Source: Lachnospiraceae bacterium
Lineage (GTDB): Bacteria > Bacillota > Clostridia > Lachnospirales > Lachnospiraceae
DNA length: 64,000 nucleotides
Assembly (NCBI GenBank): GCA_017619615.1
Contig: JAFZRY010000021.1
Coordinates: 62,001-126,000, forward strand
Reading direction: 5' to 3'
Shown here: piece after piece, positions 50,136-58,745 of the stretch
How positions within the stretch are numbered: position 1 is the first letter of the stretch
Layout: each line of letters starts with the position of its first letter
Made by a program: the position numbers and the translations under genes
Notes under the pieces: model-generated
Databases searched by the model: none
What the model was told of the DNA's origin: nothing
Seen by the model: only the letters and a program-made list of their open reading frames with translations

Positions 50136-52538
50136 TTATTTGTACTTCAGTTCCGCGACGGTGGCGCCCGCGCCGCCCTCGTTGAAAGGCGCGTCCGCGA
50201 AGGAGGCGATGTGCTTGTTGCGCCGCAGCAGGCCGGTGACGGCTTTCTTCAGCGCGCCGGTGCCCCGGCCGTGGATGATGCGGATGCGGGTCAGGTGCGC
50301 CACGTAGGCGTCGTCGATGTATTTGTCCAGGGCCTGGACGGCGTCGTCGGTCGTCTGGCCGATCAGGTTGATCTCCGTGGCGACGGTCAGGCCTTTTTCA
50401 TAGGCGGAGAAGCCGCTGCGCTGCTTTTTGCCCTCCACGGTGGCGGTCTCCTCCGGGATCAGTTCCAGGTCAGCGGCGTTCACTTCGCTGCGCAGGATGC
50501 CCATCTGGACCATGCAGCGGCCTTTGGCGTCCGGCAGGGAGGCGACGGTGCCTTTGACGCCCAGGGAGTGGACGAAGACCAGGTCGCCGAGGCGCAGTTT
50601 CTTTTCGGTGACGGTGACGCGGCGCTGTTCCTGCGGCTCCTCCCCGGCGTCGACTTTCTCCAGGGCCAGGCGCAGGCTCGTGCGGGCGTCCTCCATTTCG
50701 CGGCTGACGGGCTCGCCGCGCTTGCGCATGTCGCGGATGGCCTTGTCGGCCGCGTCCTTCGCCTCCAGAAGGATGCCGCGGGCTTCCTCGCGGGCTTTCT
50801 GCAGCAGGGCGGCTTTCTGCTTGTCCAGGTCTTTCTGCAGCTTCAGGGCTTCGTCCTTCAGCGCTTCGGCTTCTTCGTGCAGGCGCTTCACTTCGCGTTC
50901 GGCCTGCTCCATTTCGCCGCGCTTTTTGTCGAGGTCCGCGATCACGTCCTCGAAGGCTTCCTGGCTGGTATCGATATAACCGCCGGCCTCCGCGATGATA
51001 TCCTCCTCCAGACCCAGTTTGCGGGAGATGGCGAAGGCGTTGCTCTTGCCGGGGATCCCGATCAGCAGGCGGTAGGTAGGACGCAGCGTGGCCACGTCGA
51101 ATTCGCAGGAGGCGTTCTCCACGCCGGGGGTGGAGAGGGCATAGACTTTCAGTTCGCTGTAGTGGGTAGTGGCCATCGTGCGGATCCCGCGGCCGTGCAG
51201 GCGGCTTAAGATCGCCATGGCCAGCGCGGCGCCTTCCACCGGATCCGTGCCGGCCCCGAGCTCGTCGAAGAGCACCAGGGACTTTTCATCCGCGGCCGCC
51301 ATGATCTTCACGATGTTGGTCATGTGCGAGGAGAAGGTGGACAGGCTCTGCTCGATGCTCTGCTCGTCCCCGATGTCCGCGTACACTTCGGTGAAAATGC
51401 TCAGGCGCGAGCTGACCGCCGCCGGGATGTGCAGGCCGCTCTGGCCCATCAGGGTCAGCAGGCCGGTGGTCTTTAAGGAAACGGTCTTGCCGCCGGTGTT
51501 GGGGCCGGTGACGACCAGGAGGTCGTAATCCTTGCCGATCCGCACGTCGATCGGGACGACGGTCTTCGGGTCCAGCAGCGGGTGGCGGCCTTTTTTGATG
51601 TCGATATACCGCGGACTGTACGGGACTTCGCAGGGCCGGCCGCTCACGTCTTCGGTGAAGTCGTAGACGGGCTCGGTGCCTTTGTAGTCACGGGACAGGC
51701 GGGCTTTGGCAAAGATGAAATCCAGTTCGGTCAGTACGTGGTAATCGGCCAGGATCTCGTCCGCGTGCGCGACGGTCTGCTCGGTCAGGTCCGCGAGGAC
51801 CAGTTCGATCTCTTTCTGCTCCTGGATCTCCAGCTCACGCCATTCGTTGTTCAGTTTCACGACGGAGAGCGGCTCGATGAAGACGGCCTTGCCGCTGCCG
51901 GACTGGTCGTGGACGATGCCGGAGACCTGCGATTTGTTCTCCGTCTTCACGGGCAGGCAGTAGCGGCCGTCGCGCATGGTGACGACGGCGTCCTGCAGGA
52001 GGGAGCGGTGCTTGAGGAGCAGGGAGTTCAGTTCGGTGTGGATGCGGTCCGAGATGGTGCGCAGCTGGCGCCGGACCCTGGCGAGGCCGGGGCTGGCGTT
52101 GTCCGCGATCTCTTCCTCGCTCAGGATGTCCGCTTCCAGGACCTGGCGCAGAGGCGCCAGGGGCGAGAGCGCGCGGAAGCGTTCGGACAGGCTGTCCGGG
52201 ACTTCCCGGTCGTCTTCGCGGCCGTAGGTCTTGGCTTTGGACGCCATCGCGAGCAGGCGCTCGACGCGCAGCAGTTCGGGGATGCTCAGGGACGAGCCGG
52301 ACTGGGCGCGCCGGATGCTGGCGCGGACGTCGTGGATGCCCGTGAAGCCGGGATTGCCGTGCGCGATGAAGCGCGATTCCGCGTCGCTGGTCTCTTTGAG
52401 GGCGGCCAGGATGTCCTCCGGCTCGGTCATCGGGCGCAGGGCGCGGCACATGGCCCTGGCCCCGTCGGAGACGGCCAGGGCCTCCAGGCGGAGCAGGATC
52501 TTATCATATTCCAACGTTTTCAATACTTTTTCATTCAT
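50136..52538 (-). CDS. mutS2: Endonuclease MutS2
   Basis: 800 residues, the typical MutS2 size. Walker A VTGPNTGGKTVSLKT, Walker B VLFDELGAGTDP, a coiled-coil stretch (DKKRGEMEQAEREVKRLHEE...) and a C-terminal Smr nuclease domain with HGRGTGALKKAV. MutS2 rescues collided ribosomes in some Bacillota and limits recombination in others; which applies here is unknown. First gene of a five-gene operon with a consensus-like promoter. Confidence 0.96.
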   Translation of the reverse strand: MNEKVLKTLEYDKILLRLEALAVSDGARAMCRALRPMTEPEDILAALKETSDAESRFIAHGNPGFTGIHDVRASIRRAQSGSSLSIPELLRVERLLAMASKAKTYGREDDREVPDSLSERFRALSPLAPLRQVLEADILSEEEIADNASPGLARVRRQLRTISDRIHTELNSLLLKHRSLLQDAVVTMRDGRYCLPVKTENKSQVSGIVHDQSGSGKAVFIEPLSVVKLNNEWRELEIQEQKEIELVLADLTEQTVAHADEILADYHVLTELDFIFAKARLSRDYKGTEPVYDFTEDVSGRPCEVPYSPRYIDIKKGRHPLLDPKTVVPIDVRIGKDYDLLVVTGPNTGGKTVSLKTTGLLTLMGQSGLHIPAAVSSRLSIFTEVYADIGDEQSIEQSLSTFSSHMTNIVKIMAAADEKSLVLFDELGAGTDPVEGAALAMAILSRLHGRGIRTMATTHYSELKVYALSTPGVENASCEFDVATLRPTYRLLIGIPGKSNAFAISRKLGLEEDIIAEAGGYIDTSQEAFEDVIADLDKKRGEMEQAEREVKRLHEEAEALKDEALKLQKDLDKQKAALLQKAREEARGILLEAKDAADKAIRDMRKRGEPVSREMEDARTSLRLALEKVDAGEEPQEQRRVTVTEKKLRLGDLVFVHSLGVKGTVASLPDAKGRCMVQMGILRSEVNAADLELIPEETATVEGKKQRSGFSAYEKGLTVATEINLIGQTTDDAVQALDKYIDDAYVAHLTRIRIIHGRGTGALKKAVTGLLRRNKHIASFADAPFNEGGAGATVAELKYK

Positions 52539-52571
52539 ACAAAACAGACCTCGGACGGGAGGATTCGCCTT

Positions 52572-52600
52572 ATTATATCAAAAAGGAACTGCGCGGGCAA
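52572..52600 (-). promoter_or_regulatory. Promoter of the mutS2 operon
   Basis: Minus-strand TTGCCC (52595-52600) and TATAAT (52572-52577) with a 17-base spacer, 34 bases before ATG 52538. Confidence 0.75.
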
Positions 52601-52673
52601 GCAGAAAGGTCTTTCTTTTTATGCGGAGAAAGAGTATAGTGAGAAGGTGGGCAGAGGCCTGCAGGAGATGAAG

Positions 52674-53870
52674 ATGAAAATTTTCCGTATCATAGCGATC
52701 GCACTGGTCCTGATCCTGATCCTGGCCGGCTGCAGCGGACAGTCGAATTCCACTGCGGCAGGCACGCTTCCGGTCGTCCAGACGCTGCCGGCGGAGACGG
52801 AAACGCCCGGAAGTTCAGCGGAAGCCGGGAGTACAGCCGGGAAAACGACGGCGGCAGAACCGGTGACGGAGCAGGTGACAACGGAGGATCCGGCGACGGA
52901 AGGACCGGCGACGGAGGAACTGACAGCCGGGAAACCGACGACGGAAGAGCCGGTGACGGCAGAACCGACGATCGAAGAGCCGGTCACCAAAGAGCCGACG
53001 ACCGAAGAGCCGGTCACCGAAGAGCCGGCGACGGAAGAGCCGGCCACCGAAGAACCGGCCACGCCGGAATGGACCACCCCGGTATGGACGGAACCGGAAA
53101 CGACACCGGAGCCGACTACCCCTGAACCCACTACCCCTGAACCCACTACGCCGGAACAGACCACGCCCGAGCCGACCACTCCGGAACCCACCACCCCCGA
53201 ACCCACTCCCCCGCCTCCCGCGACCACAACTCCTCCGGCCGGCAGCGCCCCCCTGGTCTGCATCGACCCGGGCCATCAGGCGCACGCCAACGAGGAGCAG
53301 GAACCGATGGCGCCGGGCTCGTCCGAGACCAAGGCCAAAGTTGCCGACGGCACGCACGGCGTGACGACCGGCATCCGCGAATCGGTGGTCAACCTCACCA
53401 TCGCCCTGCAGCTGCGCGACGAACTGGAGGCGCGGGGCTATCGGGTCCTGATGACCCGCACGTCCGAGGACGTCGATATCAGCAACATCGAGCGCGCGCA
53501 GATCGCCAATAACGCCGGCGCGGACGCGTTCCTGCGCCTGCACTGCGACTACGGGGACTGGTCCTCGTCCGGCATCTCCGTTTTCTGCCAGCATCCGTAC
53601 AGCGAGTACAACGGCTTCCAGTACGAAAACAGCCGCCGGCTTTCGGAAACGGTGCTGGCGCACATGTGCCGGGTCACCGGGGCGCCGAACCTGGGCGTGA
53701 CCGAGGCGTATCATTATTCCGGCATCAACTGGGCCAAAGTCCCGGGCGGGCTCATCGAGATGGGCTTCATGAGCAATCCGGCCGAGGAGCAGCGCCTGCT
53801 GGATCCGGCCTATCAGCAGCTGCTGGTGCAGGGCATGGCTGACGGGCTGGACGCGTATTTCGGGCGTTGA
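52674..53870 (+). CDS. Lipoprotein N-acetylmuramoyl-L-alanine amidase (Amidase_3)
   Basis: 398 residues from ATG 52674 (AGGAG spaced by 6). Lipobox LAGC (Cys19). A long linker (~25-185) is built of EEPxT and PEPTT repeats. The amidase domain (~188-398) has VCIDPGHQAH, GIRESVVNLTIALQL, RLHCDYGDW and IEMGFMSNPAEE, which supply the zinc ligands (His, Glu, His) and the catalytic Glu. It cleaves the bond between N-acetylmuramic acid and L-alanine in peptidoglycan outside the membrane. The repetitive linker may span the wall. Confidence 0.93.
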   Translation: MKIFRIIAIALVLILILAGCSGQSNSTAAGTLPVVQTLPAETETPGSSAEAGSTAGKTTAAEPVTEQVTTEDPATEGPATEELTAGKPTTEEPVTAEPTIEEPVTKEPTTEEPVTEEPATEEPATEEPATPEWTTPVWTEPETTPEPTTPEPTTPEPTTPEQTTPEPTTPEPTTPEPTPPPPATTTPPAGSAPLVCIDPGHQAHANEEQEPMAPGSSETKAKVADGTHGVTTGIRESVVNLTIALQLRDELEARGYRVLMTRTSEDVDISNIERAQIANNAGADAFLRLHCDYGDWSSSGISVFCQHPYSEYNGFQYENSRRLSETVLAHMCRVTGAPNLGVTEAYHYSGINWAKVPGGLIEMGFMSNPAEEQRLLDPAYQQLLVQGMADGLDAYFGR

Positions 53871-53927
53871 CAAGGGACGCGTTTTTGATTATTCTGTCGT
53901 TTGGAAAATAATGAAGAGGAGGCCGAC

Positions 53928-54737
53928 ATGATCTTTCCGGCTCTGACATGGATCCTTTTGCTGCTGGCCGCCGTCCTGTGCGCGGTCGGCTTTTATAAGT
54001 TCATTTATTTCACCACGGTGGGGCACGGGCTGGCCGCGGCCGGCCTGGCGCTGTGCTGCCTGATCATCGCGCTGAGCCGGGGGAAAAGTTCCCCGGTGCT
54101 GGTGCTGACCGTGCTGCTGTTCCTGGTCTACGGCCTGTTCCTGGGCGGTTTCACCGCGCTGGGCGAGCTGCTGCGCACTTCGCGCCGGCGCGCCGTGAAA
54201 AGCGATGCCGAGGCGGACACCCCGGTGTACGTGCCTCTCGTGATCTGGCTGGTGTGCGCGCTCGTGTCCGTGATGCAGATCAGCCCGCTGTGGTACCGGG
54301 TGAGCGCCGGCATCGGGAAGGACAGCGTCTTTTCCTGGGTCTCGCTGATCGTCATGGCGGGCGGGCTGGCCATCATCGTGCTGGCGCAGCGCCAGGCGAA
54401 TAAGCAGCGGCAGGAGGACCCGTCGCTGCCGCCGATGCAGGGGCTGTACAACTGGACCCGGTGCCCGGTGCAGCTGGGCCGGCTCGTCTTCTGGACGGGT
54501 GCGCTGCTGGGCGGCATCGGCTTTCTGGGCGGCCTGCAGTGGCTCATCGCCCTGATCGGCTACGCGTCCGCCGTTTTCCTGGCCCTCCGCAGCGCTTTCC
54601 GCCAGGACCGCCGCGACCGGAAGAAATACGGGTTCCTGCCCGAATACCGCGAATACGCGGAGGACACGCACATCCTGATCCCGCTGATCATGCCGAAAAA
54701 CGTGAAGTGGGAAGAGGAGAAAGAGAAAACGGAATAA
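53928..54737 (+). CDS. Polytopic membrane protein of unknown function
   Basis: 269 residues from ATG 53928 (GAGGAGG upstream). About seven hydrophobic helices. The C-terminal portion (FRQDRRDRKKYGFLPEYREY, then ILIPLIMP) recalls isoprenylcysteine methyltransferase/steroid reductase-like membrane proteins, in which a conserved E-Y motif ends the domain. The similarity is weak and I do not assign an activity. The gene follows the amidase by 57 bases and ends at a perfect terminator. Confidence 0.65.
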   Translation: MIFPALTWILLLLAAVLCAVGFYKFIYFTTVGHGLAAAGLALCCLIIALSRGKSSPVLVLTVLLFLVYGLFLGGFTALGELLRTSRRRAVKSDAEADTPVYVPLVIWLVCALVSVMQISPLWYRVSAGIGKDSVFSWVSLIVMAGGLAIIVLAQRQANKQRQEDPSLPPMQGLYNWTRCPVQLGRLVFWTGALLGGIGFLGGLQWLIALIGYASAVFLALRSAFRQDRRDRKKYGFLPEYREYAEDTHILIPLIMPKNVKWEEEKEKTE

Positions 54738-54739
54738 TC

Positions 54740-54767
54740 AAAAAAGGGCGTGCGAAACGCCCTTTTT
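54740..54767. terminator. Bidirectional terminator
   Basis: AAAAAGGGCGT-gcgaa-ACGCCCTTTTT, a perfect stem between the membrane protein gene and the converging TIR gene. Confidence 0.93.
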
Positions 54768-54785
54768 GTTTATTGATGATTTGTT

Positions 54786-56930
54786 TTATTCCCGGGACCC
54801 GAAAATACTTTTCAGGCCCTTTTTTATTTTGGACCCCGTTCCCGCGATCTTCAGCTTCTTCAGGGAAACGGAGGCCATGTTCCGCAGCATGATCCTGTCG
54901 TTGCGCGACAGGCTGTCGGCGCGGGTCCGGCATTCCCGGAGGAACGTTTCCCGCTCTTCATAGGAGAAAGTGGAGAGGTTCCCCATCTGGAAAAGGAAGC
55001 GGCAGGATTCGAAGAGCAGTTCGGGATCCGGTTTCCCGCCGCGGATCAGTTCCCGGTCATAGCGCTGCGCCGCCAGGAGATGGTCGCGGGCTTCTTCAGG
55101 ATCCTTGCCCGCCGCGAGCAGGCCCAGCCGGCCGTGCAGGAGATACAGGTCCCGGGCCGAAGGAGCCAGCGCGGGAGAGGACTCCAGGCGCTCTGCCGCT
55201 TCCAGGGCCGTCCGCAGGACGGGCTCGGCTTCCGGCAGGCGGATTTTCTGCATCAGCAGTCCGCCCAGCTGCGTGCCGCAGAGAAATCTCCAGAAAGCGG
55301 CCGTTTCTCCGGGAGTGTCCTGCACGGCCGCAAGGGCTTCCTGCAGGCGGAGAATGGCATTATCGTACGAGCCGCAGTCATAGGCGGAATCGCTGCGGAG
55401 GTAACCGATCTGGGCGGTAATGATATCATATTCCGCCGGCATCAGCCGGTCCCGGCATTCCCCGAGCAGCTCAAGAGCATCCCGGTAACGGGCTTCTGCA
55501 GTGTCCCATTCCCGGTCCAGAGCCGCCAGGATGCCCTCGCGGCAAAGCTCCTCCACGCCGGCGGCGGGGGGCAGGGCGCCGGTCAGTTCCAGACGCTGCG
55601 TCAGGAGGCACAGTTTTTCCTGCGCTTCCGCCAGCTGTTCCGTTTGCCCGGCGGCGGCCCGGTACAGGAAGAGGCTGTTGTATTCGGAGTACCTGGCCAG
55701 CAGCGTGTTTTCATCAGTTTCTCCGCCGGTTTCGTTCCCGTCGTCCAGCAGATCCAGATAGTGTTCCTGCCAGTGTGCCGCGCGTACGGTGTCCCGCGCG
55801 GTGCCGATTCCGTTGGCATAAAAGACGGAGAGCAGCCGGGCGGCATCCGGATATCCGCACTTGGCCGAGATCTGAAGAAACTTCAGCGCGCGGGCGCGGT
55901 CGGTCTCCACGTCGATGCCGTTCAGATAGGCCAGCCCCAGATAGTAGTGCTGCTGCGGCGCCAGGATCAGGTCGGGGAGGCTTTCCCCGATGTCCCCGCC
56001 CATCAGCCCGGTCAGCCGCTCCGACAGCAGGGGATATCCGTCCGCTGCCGCGGCATGGGAGACGGCGGCCTTGTGCAGGAGTTCCTTCAACTGGTCCCGC
56101 AGTTTCTGCGGCTCATTCAGAGAACAGACAGCGTCCGCTTCCGGCGGGTATGCGTCTGCCCCGCCGGCGGTGACGGCCAGGACGGGCAGGCCGAGGCTTT
56201 TGGCCAGCGGAAGTTCATGCTCCGTTACGTAATTCGGGGTCTCCGACAGGGCAGGCGTGGCCAGCAGCAGGAACACGCTGCTGTGGCGGATCATGTCGGC
56301 CAGGGCCTTGTCGAAGTTTTCCCCGGGAAAGAGATGGTCATCGAACCAGACGGCGGAGTTCTCCAGCAGGGTGTCTTCGTGGATGAGGACGGGGATCCGT
56401 TCTGCCAGCGCGCGGTCCTTTTTCCGGTAGCTCAGGAAAATGTGCGTGTCAAAACTGTTGCGGATATGATAACGCAGGTCTGCATCCAGCAGGGTCCCGT
56501 CCAGGGTCTGCCGCAGTTTTCTGCGGTATCCGGCAGCGGATCCGGCGTGCGGGGCCAGGGTGTGGAGCTCGCCGCAGACTTCGTCGAAAAGCTGTTCCAG
56601 CCCCTCCTCCCAGAGCAGGGGCAGCACGGGGATATGCTGCTCCAGCGCGAACGGCAGCTCGCGGCAGCGGGCGTCGTTTCCGGTCTCCAGGAAGCGCCGG
56701 GTGACCGGGATGACAAAGAGCTCCATCCGCTCCAGATCTTCCTCCGGACCGTCCGCGGGACTTTCCGGCGTCCGGTACCAGACGGCTGAATCGGGCTTGA
56801 TTTCCAGGATATCCCGGGCGACCGGCTCCAGACAGCTTTCCAGATCATCGGGATGGCAGCACAGATAGACTTCGGACAGGCCCCGCGGGGAGATCCCGCC
56901 GGCGGTGCGGTATGACAGTCCCTGACTCAT
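54786..56930 (-). CDS. Tandem TIR-like / Sel1 / TPR protein
   Basis: 714 residues from ATG 56930 (AAAGGAG 7 bases upstream). Residues ~19-115 form a diverged TIR-like domain (EVYLCCHPDDLE, VWYR, FVIPVT, RELPFALEQHIPVLPLL). Residues ~161-255 form a clearer TIR domain: THIFLSYRKKDR, VWFDDHLFPGENFDKAL, VFLLLATPALSE, TEHELPLAKSLGLPVLAV. The presumed NAD-processing Glu (E239) is present, and the equivalent Glu91 exists in the first domain. Residues ~325-395 are two Sel1 repeats. The rest is TPR-like helices to a basic C-terminus. No membrane segment. Such proteins may be NADase sensors in defence or signalling. No partner gene is adjacent. Confidence 0.8.
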   Translation of the reverse strand: MSQGLSYRTAGGISPRGLSEVYLCCHPDDLESCLEPVARDILEIKPDSAVWYRTPESPADGPEEDLERMELFVIPVTRRFLETGNDARCRELPFALEQHIPVLPLLWEEGLEQLFDEVCGELHTLAPHAGSAAGYRRKLRQTLDGTLLDADLRYHIRNSFDTHIFLSYRKKDRALAERIPVLIHEDTLLENSAVWFDDHLFPGENFDKALADMIRHSSVFLLLATPALSETPNYVTEHELPLAKSLGLPVLAVTAGGADAYPPEADAVCSLNEPQKLRDQLKELLHKAAVSHAAAADGYPLLSERLTGLMGGDIGESLPDLILAPQQHYYLGLAYLNGIDVETDRARALKFLQISAKCGYPDAARLLSVFYANGIGTARDTVRAAHWQEHYLDLLDDGNETGGETDENTLLARYSEYNSLFLYRAAAGQTEQLAEAQEKLCLLTQRLELTGALPPAAGVEELCREGILAALDREWDTAEARYRDALELLGECRDRLMPAEYDIITAQIGYLRSDSAYDCGSYDNAILRLQEALAAVQDTPGETAAFWRFLCGTQLGGLLMQKIRLPEAEPVLRTALEAAERLESSPALAPSARDLYLLHGRLGLLAAGKDPEEARDHLLAAQRYDRELIRGGKPDPELLFESCRFLFQMGNLSTFSYEERETFLRECRTRADSLSRNDRIMLRNMASVSLKKLKIAGTGSKIKKGLKSIFGSRE

Positions 56931-57043
56931 GAAACGACTCCTTTCCATAGGGGTGCAGCCCCATTATAGCACGCAGGAACGGGCGCCGGCGGCCGATATT
57001 CTAAAAAAAATCTAAATAATATTAAAATTTTTCGGCAGTTCTC

Positions 57044-57072
57044 TTGTTTCTCTCTTTATTCTATGTTATTAT
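57044..57072 (+). promoter_or_regulatory. Promoter of the CstA gene
   Basis: TTGTTT (57044-57049) and TATTAT (57067-57072) with a 17-base spacer and an A/T-rich upstream stretch (57000-57030) that could be an UP element. The divergent TIR gene starts at 56930. Confidence 0.6.
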
Positions 57073-57130
57073 GCATCCGTACATTGTGAACGTGTACGAG
57101 ACCACTTTTTACACATTTCAAGGAGGGATT

Positions 57131-58591
57131 ATGATTAGCTTTCTCATCTGTCTTGCGATCCTGATCTGTGGCTACCTGTTCTATGGCAAACTCGTAGATG
57201 CAAACCTGGGTCCTGATGACAGGGAAACCCCTGCTGTCGCGATCAACGACGGTGTTGACTACGTGGTAATGCCCCAGTGGAAACTGTTCCTGGTCCAGCT
57301 GCTGAACATCGCGGGCCTCGGCCCGATCTTCGGCGCTCTGACCGGTGCCATCTGGGGGCCGGTGGTGTATCTGTGGATCACCTTCGGTACTGTTTTCGCC
57401 GGTGCTGTCCATGACTACATGGCCGGCATGATGTCCGAGCGGAACCGCGGTGCTTCCATTTCCGAAGTCACCGGTATCTATCTGGGCGGCGTGATGCAGA
57501 ACGTGATGCGCGTGTTCTCCGTGATCCTGCTGATCATGGTCGGCACCGTGTTCGCGGTCGGCCCCGCGGGCCTGCTGAAGACCCTGTTCCTGAAGCAGGG
57601 CACGGCGGAGACTTCTGTCCTGACGAACTCCACCTTCTGGCTGGCCATCATCATCGTCTACTACTTCATCGCGACCTTCGTTTCCATCGACAAGATCATC
57701 GGCAAGATCTACCCGATTTTCGGTATCTGCCTGATCATCATGGCGGTCGGCGTCTGCATCGGCACTCTGGGCCATGCCGGCGACATGCCTGAACTGTGGA
57801 ACAACTTCGCGAACCTGCACCCGAAGGGAAAACCCATCTGGGCGTTCATGTTCATCACCGTGGCCTGCGGCGCTATTTCCGGTTTCCACGCTACCCAGTC
57901 GCCTCTGATGGCGCGCTGCTTAAAGAGTGAGAAGCAGGGCCGCTTCGTGTTCTACGGCGCCATGACCGCTGAAGGTATCATCGCTCTGGTCTGGGCGGCT
58001 GCCGGTGTGACCCTGCACGGCCCGGCCGGCCTGCTGGAGATGAACGGCGGCAACGCGACTTCCGTGTACACCATCTGCTCCGAGACCATGGGCACCATCG
58101 GAGTGATCCTGGCCATGCTGGGCGTTATCGCCTGCCCGATCACTTCCGGCGACACCGCGTTCCGTTCGGCCCGTCTGACCATCGCCGACTGGTTCAAGAT
58201 CGACATGGGCAAGTGGCAGAACCGTCTGGCCCTGTGTATCCCGGTGCTGGGCATCGGCGCGTTCCTGGGCTTCGGCCAGACCTTCGGCTGGCTGGACTAC
58301 AACGTGATCTGGAACTACTTCAGCTGGTCCAACCAGACCCTGGCCATGATCGTGCTGTGGGCCGGTGCCATGTACCTGGCCAAAGAAAAGAAGAACTTCT
58401 GGTTCTGCGCCGTTCCGGCCACGTTCATGAGCGCCGTTTCCGTGACCTACTTCTGCATGGCTCCGGAAACGCTGGGCATGATCGCCGCGTTCAAGGACAA
58501 CAAGGCCATCGGCTATCCGGCCGGCATCATCTGCGCGGTCCTGTTCTTCCTGCTGTTCTGGCGCGCTTCCGCCAAGTATCGGAAGGCTTAA
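57131..58591 (+). CDS. CstA-family carbon starvation protein/peptide-pyruvate transporter
   Basis: 486 residues from ATG 57131 (AAGGAGGG upstream). About 13 membrane helices. LNIAGLGPIFGALTGAIWGP and GAVHDYMAGMMSERNRGASI near the N-terminus, and SGFHATQSPLMARC later, are CstA signatures. Members import pyruvate or peptides. The short form (~490 residues rather than ~700) is normal in Bacillota. Codons favour the most common synonyms, suggesting high expression. Confidence 0.92.
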   Translation: MISFLICLAILICGYLFYGKLVDANLGPDDRETPAVAINDGVDYVVMPQWKLFLVQLLNIAGLGPIFGALTGAIWGPVVYLWITFGTVFAGAVHDYMAGMMSERNRGASISEVTGIYLGGVMQNVMRVFSVILLIMVGTVFAVGPAGLLKTLFLKQGTAETSVLTNSTFWLAIIIVYYFIATFVSIDKIIGKIYPIFGICLIIMAVGVCIGTLGHAGDMPELWNNFANLHPKGKPIWAFMFITVACGAISGFHATQSPLMARCLKSEKQGRFVFYGAMTAEGIIALVWAAAGVTLHGPAGLLEMNGGNATSVYTICSETMGTIGVILAMLGVIACPITSGDTAFRSARLTIADWFKIDMGKWQNRLALCIPVLGIGAFLGFGQTFGWLDYNVIWNYFSWSNQTLAMIVLWAGAMYLAKEKKNFWFCAVPATFMSAVSVTYFCMAPETLGMIAAFKDNKAIGYPAGIICAVLFFLLFWRASAKYRKA

Positions 58592-58630
58592 TAACTTTTC
58601 GCCTGACTAACAACGTTCATATGTGCAAAG

Positions 58631-58664
58631 AAGAGGCGGCGGAGGTTATCTTCCTCCGCCTCTT
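58631..58664 (+). terminator. Hairpin after CstA
   Basis: AAGAGGCGGCGGAGG-ttatctt-CCTCCGCCTCTT, a strong stem (with a 3-base bulge) 40 bases after the CstA stop, without a long T tract beyond TCTTT. Confidence 0.5.
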
Positions 58665-58665
58665 T

Positions 58666-58733
58666 GAAAGGGAGGCCGCCAGCACGCGGCTTTCCCGAAG
58701 AAAGGGAGACCGTCGGCACGCGGCTTTCCCGAA
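58666..58733 (+). repeat. Two tandem 34-bp repeats before the MoxR operon
   Basis: Copy 1 (58666-58699) and copy 2 (58700-58733) both begin GAAAGGGAG and end GCACGCGGCTTTCCCGAA, differing at three positions. Each has a GGGAA/TTCCC-type dyad. They occupy the untranslated region directly before the gene at 58746. Confidence 0.85.
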
Positions 58734-58745
58734 AGAGGAGGCAAC

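Noticed and set aside
48105..51209. Open plus-strand frame of over 1000 codons opposite mutS2 and the two-component genes
   Set aside because: It lies antisense to three genes with clear motifs, has Ala/Val/Gly/Arg-skewed composition typical of a GC-rich shadow frame and no recognisable domain.
51582..52673. Long upstream extension of the amidase frame
   Set aside because: It is antisense to mutS2; the signal peptide starts at 52674 with a proper ribosome binding site.
54786..58591. TIR gene and neighbours as a multi-gene defence island (Thoeris-like)
   Set aside because: No ThsA-like effector, SIR2/SLOG protein, transposase or integrase is adjacent; cstA is a housekeeping transporter.
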